Of a DNA stretch of 5,359 nt, positions 1-5,359 are shown in pieces. How positions within the stretch are numbered: the stretch's first letter is position 1; every line of letters starts with the position of its first letter. The notes beneath the pieces were generated by a model. It worked only from the letters and a program-made list of their open reading frames with translations, did not search any database and was not told the origin of the DNA. The stretch comes from Comamonadaceae bacterium (lineage in GTDB: Bacteria; Pseudomonadota; Gammaproteobacteria; Burkholderiales; Burkholderiaceae). The position numbers and the translations under genes were made by a program. Where the stretch lies: assembly GCA_947505915.1 (NCBI GenBank), contig CANNNH010000131.1, positions 1 through 5,359 on the forward strand, in the 5' to 3' direction.

Positions 1-225
1 CAAGTCAATGCGATTGCACAAAATTTTGTTGAGAACCCCACCTACTTTCCACCAGAGGTTCAGGCCAATCCTCGGTTTGTAGAACGCCTTCAACGCGAAG
101 TCCCTTTAGGGCGATTGGTCAAAGCAGAAGAAGACGCAGAATTTGCGGCTTATCTGTGCTCAGACAAAGCCGATTGCTTTGTTGGACAGGTATTTCCCGT
201 GTGTGGTGGTTGGGTTCAGCGCTGA
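1..225 (+). CDS. SDR family oxidoreductase, C-terminal part (halohydrin dehalogenase-like)
   Basis: The open frame enters from the left edge and ends at TGA 223-225, giving the last 74 residues of a protein whose start is outside the window. The sequence fits the C-terminal third of a classical short-chain dehydrogenase/reductase: a VNAIAQNF strand and loop after the (unseen) active site, then VPLGRL and EDAEFAAYLCSD helices, and a VGQVFPVCGGW end, which corresponds to the usual TGQ-hydrophobic-GG ending. The substrate loop reads NPTYFPP (34-54), which resembles the halide-site loop of halohydrin dehalogenases, an SDR branch that lost NAD(P) binding. The N-terminal cofactor motif and the Ser-Tyr-Lys/Arg triad are not visible, so reductase and dehalogenase cannot be told apart here. 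The gene converges on the hydrolase gene with one base between the two stop codons, so it is not part of the urease operon. SDR membership is secure; the subfamily is tentative. Confidence 0.85.
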   Translation, partial: QVNAIAQNFVENPTYFPPEVQANPRFVERLQREVPLGRLVKAEEDAEFAAYLCSDKADCFVGQVFPVCGGWVQR

Positions 226-226
226 T

Positions 227-1234
227 TCAATCTTCCAAAGCCAACAAACTGTTCACCAAAGCCGTATGAAAGCGCTGCGGGTTTTGCATTTGAGGCGCAT
301 GCCCTAAATCTGGAAAGAGAACCAATTTGGCACCTGGTATGGCCTTGGCTGTGCGTCTTGCCAATTCAGGATACAGGCCCATTTGAGCTTTGATCTCGGG
401 AGACACCAAGTCCTTGCCAATGGCGGTGTTGTCTTTTTCACCCATCATCAGCAATGTAGGTACTTTGAGTAAGGGGAACTCGTAAACCACGGGTTGGTTG
501 AAGATCATGTCGTACAGCAACGCTGAATGCCACGCAACAGTTTGTTTGTCTGGCCCACGAAACATACCTGCAATCATTTGCACCCAAGGTTCGTACTCGG
601 GTTTCCATTCATTCACGTAATAGGTAATGCGCTCATAGTTGCGAATACGCTCATCGGTCACTTGAAGTTCACGCTGGTACCACTGGTCAATGGTGAGGCT
701 TGGCACGCCCATGGCCTTCCAGTCTTCTAGGCCAATGGGGTTGACCATGACCAGTTGTTTGACTGACTGCGGAAACATCAAGGCATAGCGTGTGGCCAAC
801 ATACCACCGGTAGAGTGACCGATCACAGTTGCTTGCGATATTCCCAACGAGTTCAACAACGCATGGGTGTTGTGGGCCAGTTGTTGAAAACTGTACTGGT
901 AAGCCGCAGGTTTGCTGGATTTACAAAACCCGATTTGATCGGGAACGATGACGCGAAAACCATATTTCTGCAACACCTCATAGGTTGATTGCCAAGTGGC
1001 GGCGCAAAAGTTTTTGCCGTGCAATAAAACGGCGACATGACCATTGGGTTTTGTTGGCTTGATATCCAAATAAGCCATGTGCATATCCAGTTGCTGCGAT
1101 TTAAACGCAAACTTTTGCACGGGGGCAGGGTAGTCAAACCCTTCTAGCATTGCCCCATAGCTTTGTTCTTGGGCGTGAGCACTCAAAACACCTGATATGG
1201 CAATAACAGCAAGCCAAGAGCGAAGCCACCTCAT
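227..1234 (-). CDS. Exported alpha/beta hydrolase
   Basis: This is a 335-residue alpha/beta-hydrolase-fold protein. Residues 1-21 look like a Sec signal peptide (MRWLRSW, a hydrophobic core, then SAHA), with likely cleavage before QEQ, so the enzyme should act in the periplasm or outside the cell. The oxyanion region is LLHGKNFC (70-77). The nucleophile elbow is GHSTGG with Ser141. The likely acid is Asp268 in GEKDN, and the likely base is His312 in LGHAPQ. A cap region rich in Trp and Tyr lies at about 170-250. The triad is complete, so an active esterase, lactonase or similar hydrolase is expected, but the substrate cannot be read from the sequence. The ATG start overlaps the stop of the upstream sugar dehydrogenase by four bases (1231-1234), which suggests translational coupling; only a weak GGTGG lies in front of the start. 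It is the last gene of the minus-strand operon and ends one base from the convergent SDR gene. Confidence 0.9.
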   Translation of the reverse strand: MRWLRSWLAVIAISGVLSAHAQEQSYGAMLEGFDYPAPVQKFAFKSQQLDMHMAYLDIKPTKPNGHVAVLLHGKNFCAATWQSTYEVLQKYGFRVIVPDQIGFCKSSKPAAYQYSFQQLAHNTHALLNSLGISQATVIGHSTGGMLATRYALMFPQSVKQLVMVNPIGLEDWKAMGVPSLTIDQWYQRELQVTDERIRNYERITYYVNEWKPEYEPWVQMIAGMFRGPDKQTVAWHSALLYDMIFNQPVVYEFPLLKVPTLLMMGEKDNTAIGKDLVSPEIKAQMGLYPELARRTAKAIPGAKLVLFPDLGHAPQMQNPQRFHTALVNSLLALED

Positions 1235-2592
1235 GGCTGAGCCACCAATTTATAAACTTTACCTGTGTTGCCGAAGGGCCCCATGCCCTCATGGGTCAGT
1301 ACATAAATTTCACCATTTCTGTCTTCGGCCAAGCTGATGATGCGGCTTTCAATTTGTGCAACTTTTTCCAAAGGCCATTGCTTGTCAACTTGCGTTTGGG
1401 GTGTTGCGATAAAGAGTTGCCCCGATGCTTGTTTGAACGAGGCGCTCCAATCGGCGACCACAAGCTTGCCTTGCAGCAAGGGAATGGTTGGGCCTCGGTA
1501 CATGCGAACACCCGTGACCGCAGTTCCGACGCCCTTGGTGTTGAGCGCGGAGTCTGGGTGATTGACCTGCATATTGGGGTACTCGACCACAGGCATTTGC
1601 AAAGGTTCTCCGCCTGCGCCTTGACGGCCGCACTGCGCAGGGGGCTTGCGTGGTTGTAAGCGATCTACGCAGCGCGAGGCCTCCATCAAAGGCCAACCAA
1701 AATTACCAGGACGTTTGACGCGGTAAGCCGCTTCCCACAGGGTTTCGGCAATCGCGGTTACATACAAGTCGCCGCTGCCATTCTTGTCGAATGCCATGCG
1801 GTAAGGGTTGCGAAAACCCCATGCCCAAATTTCGGATTTACCTTGTGACGCGTTCAAAGGGTTGCCATTGGGAATGGCATAGCTTGGGTAGCCGCGGTCC
1901 ACATCAATGCGCAAAATTTTGCCGTACAAGCTGTGTTTGTCTTGCGCCATCATGTCCCAAATCAAACCTTCAGCTGGCACATTGAATGCTTCCCAAATCA
2001 CCGATTTACCAAAACCGTGGGATGCGCCACTGTCACCCATGCCAATGAACAACATGCCATCGGGTCCAAAAGCCAAACCGCCGCCGTTGTGTTTTCTGCT
2101 GGGCCAGTCTAGGGCAATCAAAACACGCTCAGTCAGTGGGTCAACCGGACCAACACTGCCAATTTTGGCCGTGAACTCTGAAATTTTGCGAGTGTGGTTC
2201 CAGTTCTGGGGTGCGCTGTCGCGCAATGGCGCTGAATAGGAAATGAAAATACGCCCATTACGGGCATATTGCGGATGCAGCGCAAAACCCAAAAGACCAC
2301 GTTCTTCAAAATCGTTTTGCAGCGAGAACATGCGACTGCGCAAGTCTAGAAATGGCTCGGGCAACACTTTGCCGTCTGGCATCATGACTTTGACCAAGCC
2401 ATCTTGCTGAACCACCAGCATTCGGCCGCTGCCGTCGGGCAACTCTTCCAAGTGGATAGGGGCTGTCAGGTCTTGGGCCAGCAACTGCAGTTGTAACTTA
2501 GGTGTTTGCGTTTGTGCATTCGCGCAAAAGAGTCCCGTCAACGTGAAGACTGACGCAAAAACTGCAAATGAAAATAGGCGATGAAACTTCAT
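1231..2592 (-). CDS. PQQ-dependent sugar dehydrogenase (GSDH/sorbosone dehydrogenase family)
   Basis: This is a 453-residue protein of the soluble glucose/sorbosone dehydrogenase beta-propeller family, whose members oxidise sugars or other alcohols with pyrroloquinoline quinone. A signal peptide covers about residues 1-26, with cleavage likely after FCANA, so it is periplasmic. Family landmarks in order are [11 protein letters not shown] (44-54), [11 protein letters not shown] (98-107), the catalytic-type [14 protein letters not shown] with His168, GMGDSG (184-189), [15 protein letters not shown] (216-230), [14 protein letters not shown] (256-269), NFGWP (297-301), [18 protein letters not shown] (365-382) and GNTGKVYKL at the end (441-449). 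Residues about 190-215 form a longer loop than usual between the GD motif and AQD. The ATG overlaps the ureG stop (2589-2592) and the 3' end overlaps the hydrolase start. An AAGGA sequence lies 11 bases upstream. No PQQ synthesis genes are visible, and the true substrate is unknown; some relatives have non-sugar substrates. Confidence 0.9.
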   Translation of the reverse strand: MKFHRLFSFAVFASVFTLTGLFCANAQTQTPKLQLQLLAQDLTAPIHLEELPDGSGRMLVVQQDGLVKVMMPDGKVLPEPFLDLRSRMFSLQNDFEERGLLGFALHPQYARNGRIFISYSAPLRDSAPQNWNHTRKISEFTAKIGSVGPVDPLTERVLIALDWPSRKHNGGGLAFGPDGMLFIGMGDSGASHGFGKSVIWEAFNVPAEGLIWDMMAQDKHSLYGKILRIDVDRGYPSYAIPNGNPLNASQGKSEIWAWGFRNPYRMAFDKNGSGDLYVTAIAETLWEAAYRVKRPGNFGWPLMEASRCVDRLQPRKPPAQCGRQGAGGEPLQMPVVEYPNMQVNHPDSALNTKGVGTAVTGVRMYRGPTIPLLQGKLVVADWSASFKQASGQLFIATPQTQVDKQWPLEKVAQIESRIISLAEDRNGEIYVLTHEGMGPFGNTGKVYKLVAQP

Positions 2593-3248
2593 GACAACAA
2601 CATTCCTTTTGATTCGATGAATTTCACCACATCTGCAAGTCCAGTTTGTGTTTTGAGGTTGGTCATGACAAAAGGCTTGACGCCTACGGGACTCGCTCGC
2701 ATACGCTCGGTGTCCGATTGCATGATGTCCAAGTTTGCGCCCACATGCGGCGCAAGATCAGTTTTGTTGATGATGAACAAATCGCTCTTGGTAATACCTG
2801 GGCCACCTTTGCGTGGAATTTTTTCGCCAGCAGCGACATCAATCACATAGATCGTTAGGTCGCTGAGTTCGGGGCTGAAGGTGGCGGCCAAATTGTCACC
2901 ACCACTTTCAACGAAAACCACATCAGCATTGGGAAACTTTTCCAGCATGCGGTCGATGGCTTCCAAATTGATGGACGCGTCTTCACGAATTGCAGTGTGC
3001 GGGCAGCCGCCGGTTTCCACACCCATGATCCGTTCTGCTGGCAGAGCGCCGCTGATGGTCAGCAGTCGTTGGTCTTCTTTGGTGTAGATGTCGTTGGTGA
3101 TAGCAATCAAGTCGTAGTTGTCACGCATGGCTTTGCACAGCAATTCAAGCAAGGTAGTTTTGCCTGAGCCAACAGGGCCGCCAATGCCCACACGAAGAGG
3201 TGGGAGTTTCTTGCTGCGGTTGGCGATGTGGTGAAGAGCTGTGGTCAT
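2589..3248 (-). CDS. ureG: Urease accessory GTPase UreG
   Basis: UreG is the SIMIBI-class GTPase that drives nickel insertion into apo-urease, together with UreD (UreH) and UreF, and receives nickel from UreE. The 219-residue protein is full length. It shows the P-loop [12 protein letters not shown] (21-32), [11 protein letters not shown] (50-60), the invariant metal-binding CPH at 82-84 within [20 protein letters not shown] (113-119), and the guanine-specificity NKTD (161-164). The N-terminal stretch before the P-loop contains a His pair (6-7) but not the long His tail found in some UreG proteins; here that role appears to fall to UreE. The ATG overlaps the ureF stop by four bases and has no clear ribosome binding site, so translation is probably coupled to ureF. 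Its own stop overlaps the start of the sugar dehydrogenase gene, which is an unusual downstream partner. The protein is cytoplasmic. The assignment is essentially certain. Confidence 0.99.
   Translation of the reverse strand: MTTALHHIANRSKKLPPLRVGIGGPVGSGKTTLLELLCKAMRDNYDLIAITNDIYTKEDQRLLTISGALPAERIMGVETGGCPHTAIREDASINLEAIDRMLEKFPNADVVFVESGGDNLAATFSPELSDLTIYVIDVAAGEKIPRKGGPGITKSDLFIINKTDLAPHVGANLDIMQSDTERMRASPVGVKPFVMTNLKTQTGLADVVKFIESKGMLLS
2604..2608 (-). promoter_or_regulatory. Possible Shine-Dalgarno of the sugar dehydrogenase gene
   Basis: AAGGA on the minus strand lies 11 bases before the dehydrogenase ATG, inside the last codons of ureG. The spacing is longer than ideal, but this could let the gene be initiated independently as well as by coupling through the ATGA overlap. 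Confidence 0.35.
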
Positions 3249-3928
3249 GATCGAAAGAGTCTGGAGTATTGGGTTTCGTGGCGCGCTGACAAAATGGCCA
3301 GTCGCGGGCTAAAGGCTTGGCGGTTCTCTGTCGTCATTTGCATGGCGTGATCAACTGCTGAGGGTATCTCGGCTGCCAAAGCGGCCAAGATACGTTGACC
3401 GCTGAGTTGACCCAAGGGCACGGCTTTGATGGCTGCTTGAACCATATTTTCTGCCCATCCGAAAGCGGCAGCCACCAAGCCTTGGCGCACGGCAATACCA
3501 TGCGTGGACAGGGCAAGTGCCAATGCCAAAGGCCATGTGGGTGGAAGGTCTTCGCAGGTTTTCATGCGCAAGGGTTCTGCATCAGATTGGTTGCGCAGCC
3601 AAATCAGCAAAGAGCGTCCCATCTGTTCGGTTTGTAAGCGCATTTCAAAAGTTTCTCGGGTTTGCATCACCCAGTTGTTAAGCTGTTTCAACTGCGCTGC
3701 GTCGTGTTGCTGCCAAGCAGGAATTGCTTGGGCCATGACGGGCAACTCACTGCGCGACTGCACCAAATGCAAATGGTCAATCAACCAAGACTGTGCAGTC
3801 GCTTCGTCATGCACCCATTGATGCGCAACTGCGGCTTCTATACCCTCTGAATAAGAGAAACCGCCCACAGGCAAAGCCGGTGAGGCCAGTTGCAACAAGC
3901 GCAACAAAGAATGGAGGTCAGATTCCAA
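3245..3928 (-). CDS. ureF: Urease accessory protein UreF (TTG start)
   Basis: UreF is the all-helical adaptor of the UreD-UreF-UreG complex that gates UreG GTP hydrolysis during urease activation in the cytoplasm. The 227-residue length is typical. Signature stretches are [20 protein letters not shown] (11-30), TRET (90-93), EQMGRSLL (101-108), [20 protein letters not shown] (155-174) and the C-terminal [19 protein letters not shown] (207-225). The start codon is TTG (3928-3926), not ATG. It is the first codon after the ureE TAA and lies in the same frame, so the gene cannot begin further upstream. No in-frame ATG precedes the conserved PALPVGG motif; further TTG codons occur at residues 8, 9, 11 and 12, but starting there would trim the first helix. 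No strong Shine-Dalgarno is visible (only GGGC just upstream), so re-initiation after ureE is the likely mode. The 3' end overlaps ureG by ATGA. Confidence 0.97.
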   Translation of the reverse strand: MESDLHSLLRLLQLASPALPVGGFSYSEGIEAAVAHQWVHDEATAQSWLIDHLHLVQSRSELPVMAQAIPAWQQHDAAQLKQLNNWVMQTRETFEMRLQTEQMGRSLLIWLRNQSDAEPLRMKTCEDLPPTWPLALALALSTHGIAVRQGLVAAAFGWAENMVQAAIKAVPLGQLSGQRILAALAAEIPSAVDHAMQMTTENRQAFSPRLAILSARHETQYSRLFRS

Positions 3929-4441
3929 TTAATGCCCGTGGTCACTGTCGTAGTCATGTGCATGGCCATGCTGATGCCCACCCCCATGCTCGCCATAAGC
4001 ACCGTTTTCTGGCTCAAAACTCTCATTCACTTCATGAACAATCAGGTGCATGGCGCGCAGCATGTCAGCGAGCACATGGTCAGGCTCAATTTTCAAATGG
4101 TCGGCTTGCAATTCGATGGGCACATGGCGGTTGCCCAAGTGGTAGGCGGCGCGGGTCAGGTCAAACGGTGTGCCGTGTGCTGTGCAATGGGTGATGCGCA
4201 GCACCGCTTGGGGCGCGGCCTGCACTTTGAGCAGCGAGCCGTCTTCACCCACCAACACATCGCCACCGCGCACCACTTGGCCGCGCTGCAAAAAAACACC
4301 CACTTGACGCCCCGCGCTGTCGGTGGACTCAAAGCGGCTTTTTTGCCGTACATCCCAGTCCAGCGTGATGGACGTTGCGCGTTTCAAGAGCACAGGTGCC
4401 AAGCCGTGGCCATGGCGAATGAGTTTGGAGAAATGGATCAT
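3929..4441 (-). CDS. ureE: Urease accessory nickel chaperone UreE
   Basis: UreE is a dimeric metallochaperone that carries Ni(II) to the UreDFG-apourease complex. The 170-residue protein shows the N-terminal peptide-binding-like domain (DWDVRQKSRFESTDSAG, 28-44; VFLQRGQVVRGGDVL, 49-63) followed by the metal-binding domain with TAAYHLGNRHVPIEL-like sequence. His106 in GNRHVP matches the interfacial nickel ligand (His96 in Klebsiella UreE), and His101 matches His91. The C-terminus is a His-rich nickel-storage tail with seven His in the last 19 residues (152-170). The ATG (4441-4439) lies only 5 bases after the toxin stop codon. The nearest purine-rich stretch, GGGA, is about 14 bases upstream and inside the toxin gene, so translation probably depends on ribosomes finishing the toxin. 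In the usual layout ureE follows ureC directly; here a toxin-antitoxin pair separates them. The TAA stop is followed immediately by the ureF start codon. Confidence 0.98.
   Translation of the reverse strand: MIHFSKLIRHGHGLAPVLLKRATSITLDWDVRQKSRFESTDSAGRQVGVFLQRGQVVRGGDVLVGEDGSLLKVQAAPQAVLRITHCTAHGTPFDLTRAAYHLGNRHVPIELQADHLKIEPDHVLADMLRAMHLIVHEVNESFEPENGAYGEHGGGHQHGHAHDYDSDHGH
3932..3988 (-). other. His-rich nickel-binding tail of UreE
   Basis: Codons 152-170 of ureE encode a tail with His at 152, 156, 158, 160, 162, 168 and 170, mixed with Gly and Asp. In Klebsiella-type UreE such tails bind extra nickel and serve as a store rather than being needed for delivery. The tail ends exactly at the ureE stop, just ahead of the ureF start. 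Confidence 0.85.
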
Positions 4442-4446
4442 GGTGT

Positions 4447-4737
4447 TCAGTGGTATCCCGCTTCGCGTTGGTGTCGGATGGCCAAGACCAGCACCATATC
4501 AGCCGCTTCGTCGTATTCATAAAGCGCAACATACCCCGTTTTGCCACGGGAGATGATGAGTTCGCGAAAGTTGTTTTGCACCAGGCGGCCTATTTCAGGG
4601 TGTTGTTCCAAAATGGTCAATGCATTCAATATCAAATCGATGGTTTCAACCGCGTATTCAGCTTGATGGGCCCGCAAAAAATCAACCAATTCTTCCAAGT
4701 CTTGTGCAGCGTCAACGCTGACCAACCATCGCGTCAT
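4447..4737 (-). CDS. Type II toxin, RelE/ParE superfamily
   Basis: This small 96-residue protein has the RelE/ParE fold pattern: an N-terminal strand (MTRWLVSVDA), two helices (about 11-47, AAQDLEELVDFLR and AVETIDLILNALTILEQHP), then the strands NNFRELIISR (55-64), GYVALYEYDEA (68-78) and MVLVLAIRHQREAGY (81-95). The end pattern of hydrophobic strand, RHQREAGY, is characteristic of the RelE/ParE group. The helix-rich N-terminal half and FREL strand look more ParE-like than RelE-like, so the target may be gyrase or the ribosome; sequence alone does not decide. The ATG overlaps the antitoxin stop by four bases (4734-4737) with no own ribosome binding site, the standard way to keep the toxin coupled to its antitoxin. 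Both genes are open and of normal length, so the pair may be functional. Unusually, the pair lies between ureC and ureE, with ureE starting 5 bases downstream. Confidence 0.9.
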   Translation of the reverse strand: MTRWLVSVDAAQDLEELVDFLRAHQAEYAVETIDLILNALTILEQHPEIGRLVQNNFRELIISRGKTGYVALYEYDEAADMVLVLAIRHQREAGYH

Positions 4738-5036
4738 GCTTGTGCAGATTTGATGGATTTGAGTTGAACGGGCGTGGGGCGTTTGGTTTTTTCGCCCCTG
4801 ACTTTTGCTTTCAAGTATGCACTCAGTGCATCGCCATCAAAAGCTTCACCAGATTTCAAAGTCTTTTTCTGCGCCAACAGGGCTTTTTGCATGAAGCTGC
4901 TTTGTTGGTCTGACTTGTTCAGGGCGGTTTCAATGGCTGAGACCATCAGTGCATGGGCGGTGACACCTTGGGCTTTGGCCAGCTTTTGCAATTTGGACTT
5001 GGTGGTTTCAGGCAGTTTGACAGACAGGGTCGCCAT
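4734..5036 (-). CDS. Ribbon-helix-helix antitoxin of a type II toxin-antitoxin pair
   Basis: This 100-residue protein begins with a CopG/Arc-like ribbon-helix-helix DNA-binding domain: strand ATLSVKLPE (2-10), helix TKSKLQKLAKAQG (12-24) and helix TAHALMVSAIETALN (26-40). The remainder (about 45-100) is Lys- and Gln-rich, with the SGEAFDGDALSAYLKAK helix region at about 62-78, and is the likely toxin-binding, protease-sensitive part. Proteins of this kind neutralise the toxin and, with it, repress their own promoter. The ATG at 5036 is preceded by a good Shine-Dalgarno (GGAG, 7-base spacing), the clearest one in the window. The gene begins 62 bases after the ureC stop, in the only intergenic gap in the operon, which carries an imperfect palindrome that could be its operator. 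The exact family is unresolved because RHH antitoxins diverge strongly. Confidence 0.88.
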   Translation of the reverse strand: MATLSVKLPETTKSKLQKLAKAQGVTAHALMVSAIETALNKSDQQSSFMQKALLAQKKTLKSGEAFDGDALSAYLKAKVRGEKTKRPTPVQLKSIKSAQA

Positions 5037-5043
5037 GGCAGCA

Positions 5044-5047
5044 CTCC
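5044..5047 (-). promoter_or_regulatory. Shine-Dalgarno of the antitoxin gene
   Basis: Read on the minus strand, GGAG lies 7 bases before the antitoxin ATG. It supports that start and gives the pair its own translation entry point, in contrast to the toxin, ureE, ureF and ureG, which have no clear site of their own. Confidence 0.65.
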
Positions 5048-5063
5048 ATTGGGAAAGTGATTC

Positions 5064-5093
5064 GAAATACTACCACGGTAATACCTTGGACAA
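5064..5093 (-). promoter_or_regulatory. Candidate promoter and operator in the ureC-antitoxin gap
   Basis: On the minus strand TTGTCC (5093-5088; 4 of 6 to the -35 consensus) and TATTTC (5069-5064; 3 of 6 to the -10) are separated by 18 bases. The spacer overlaps an imperfect inverted repeat at 5068-5083, whose plus-strand form is TACTACCACGGTAATA (6 of 8 base pairs match, core TACC/GGTA). Type II antitoxins with RHH domains usually bind such repeats at their own promoter. The boxes are weak, so this is a guess supported mainly by position. Confidence 0.3.
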
Positions 5094-5098
5094 AATGT

Positions 5099-5359
5099 TC
5101 AGAACAGGAAATACCGCTGCGCCATGGGCAGCACGCTGGCGGGCTCGCAGGTGAGCAGTTGACCATCGGCTCGCACCGCATAGGTTTGCGCGTCCACATC
5201 CATGTGCGGCGTGTAGTCGTTGTGCAGCATGTGGCGCTTGCCAACGCCACGGATGTTTTTCACTGCGCTCAAGGTTTTGTGCAGGCCGTAGCGTTCACCA
5301 ATGCCGCCGGCCAACCCCGCTTGCGACACAAAGCTGAGTGAGCCTTTGTGCAATGCACC
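5099..5359 (-). CDS. ureC: Urease alpha subunit UreC, C-terminal part
   Basis: The frame runs in from the right edge and gives the last 86 residues of the urease catalytic subunit, which hydrolyses urea to ammonia and carbamate at a dinuclear nickel centre. The end is highly diagnostic: [52 protein letters not shown] and the closing [13 protein letters not shown], shared by bacterial UreC and plant ureases. The nickel ligands, the carbamylated lysine and the mobile flap lie upstream, outside the window. The full protein would be about 570 residues. The C-terminus is intact, so the toxin-antitoxin pair downstream did not truncate it. The TTG at 5353 is an internal codon, not a start. ureD, ureA and ureB are expected further right. 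ureC would share a transcript with ureE-F-G if the 62-base gap has no terminator; I see none. Confidence 0.98.
   Translation of the reverse strand, partial: GALHKGSLSFVSQAGLAGGIGERYGLHKTLSAVKNIRGVGKRHMLHNDYTPHMDVDAQTYAVRADGQLLTCEPASVLPMAQRYFLF

Noticed and set aside
1291..2239. Several plus-strand open frames of 64-122 codons opposite the sugar dehydrogenase gene
   Set aside because: They overlap one another and a well-supported gene, and show no recognisable domain or ribosome binding site.
2521..2530. Lipoprotein signal with Cys23 in the sugar dehydrogenase leader
   Set aside because: The residues before the Cys (GLF) do not fit a lipobox; an ordinary Sec cleavage after FCANA is more likely.
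2581..2858. Plus-strand frames opposite the 3' half of ureG
   Set aside because: They are mirror frames of a highly conserved gene with no independent support.
3890..4522. 210-codon plus-strand open frame opposite ureE and the ends of ureF and the toxin gene
   Set aside because: It is antisense to certain genes, spans three of them, resembles no family I know, and is rich in residues expected from reverse-reading His/Asp codons.
4734..5036. Toxin-antitoxin pair as part of an insertion sequence or genomic island
   Set aside because: No transposase, integrase, terminal inverted repeats or target duplications are visible, and base composition looks like that of the neighbours.
5057..5341. Plus-strand 94-codon frame opposite the ureC end
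   Set aside because: UreC on the other strand is certain, and this frame has no recognisable features.
5351..5353. TTG as a start of a short 84-residue protein at the right edge
   Set aside because: The frame continues to the window edge with UreC-like residues, so this is an internal leucine codon.

Overview
The window looks like a piece of a betaproteobacterial chromosome, most likely Burkholderiales (Comamonadaceae-like, for example Limnohabitans or Rhodoferax relatives). This is inferred from the protein sequences, the roughly balanced base composition and the ureC-E-F-G gene order; I could not run a database search. Coding density is very high. The only gap longer than a few bases is the 62 bp between ureC and the antitoxin gene.

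Apart from a partial short-chain dehydrogenase/reductase (SDR) gene at the left edge (1-225, plus strand), everything is on the minus strand and reads from right to left as one apparent operon: ureC 3' end (urease alpha subunit) > RHH antitoxin > RelE/ParE-type toxin > ureE > ureF > ureG > PQQ-dependent (GSDH-fold) sugar dehydrogenase > exported alpha/beta hydrolase. Five of the seven junctions are either ATGA four-base overlaps (antitoxin/toxin, ureF/ureG, ureG/dehydrogenase, dehydrogenase/hydrolase) or a direct abutment (ureE/ureF). The toxin and ureE are 5 bases apart. The hydrolase ends tail-to-tail with the SDR gene, one base apart.

UreE (nickel delivery, His-rich tail), UreF and UreG (GTPase) form the cytoplasmic machinery that loads nickel into UreC. 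ureD, ureA and ureB would be expected beyond the right edge. Two features stand out. A complete type II toxin-antitoxin pair sits inside the urease operon, between the structural gene ureC and the accessory genes, and its toxin stop codon is almost fused to the ureE start. In addition, the operon continues by overlapping start/stop codons into two exported proteins with no known role in urea metabolism. ureF most likely starts at a TTG that directly follows, in frame, the ureE stop codon.

No tRNA, rRNA, CRISPR array, insertion sequence or convincing terminator was seen.
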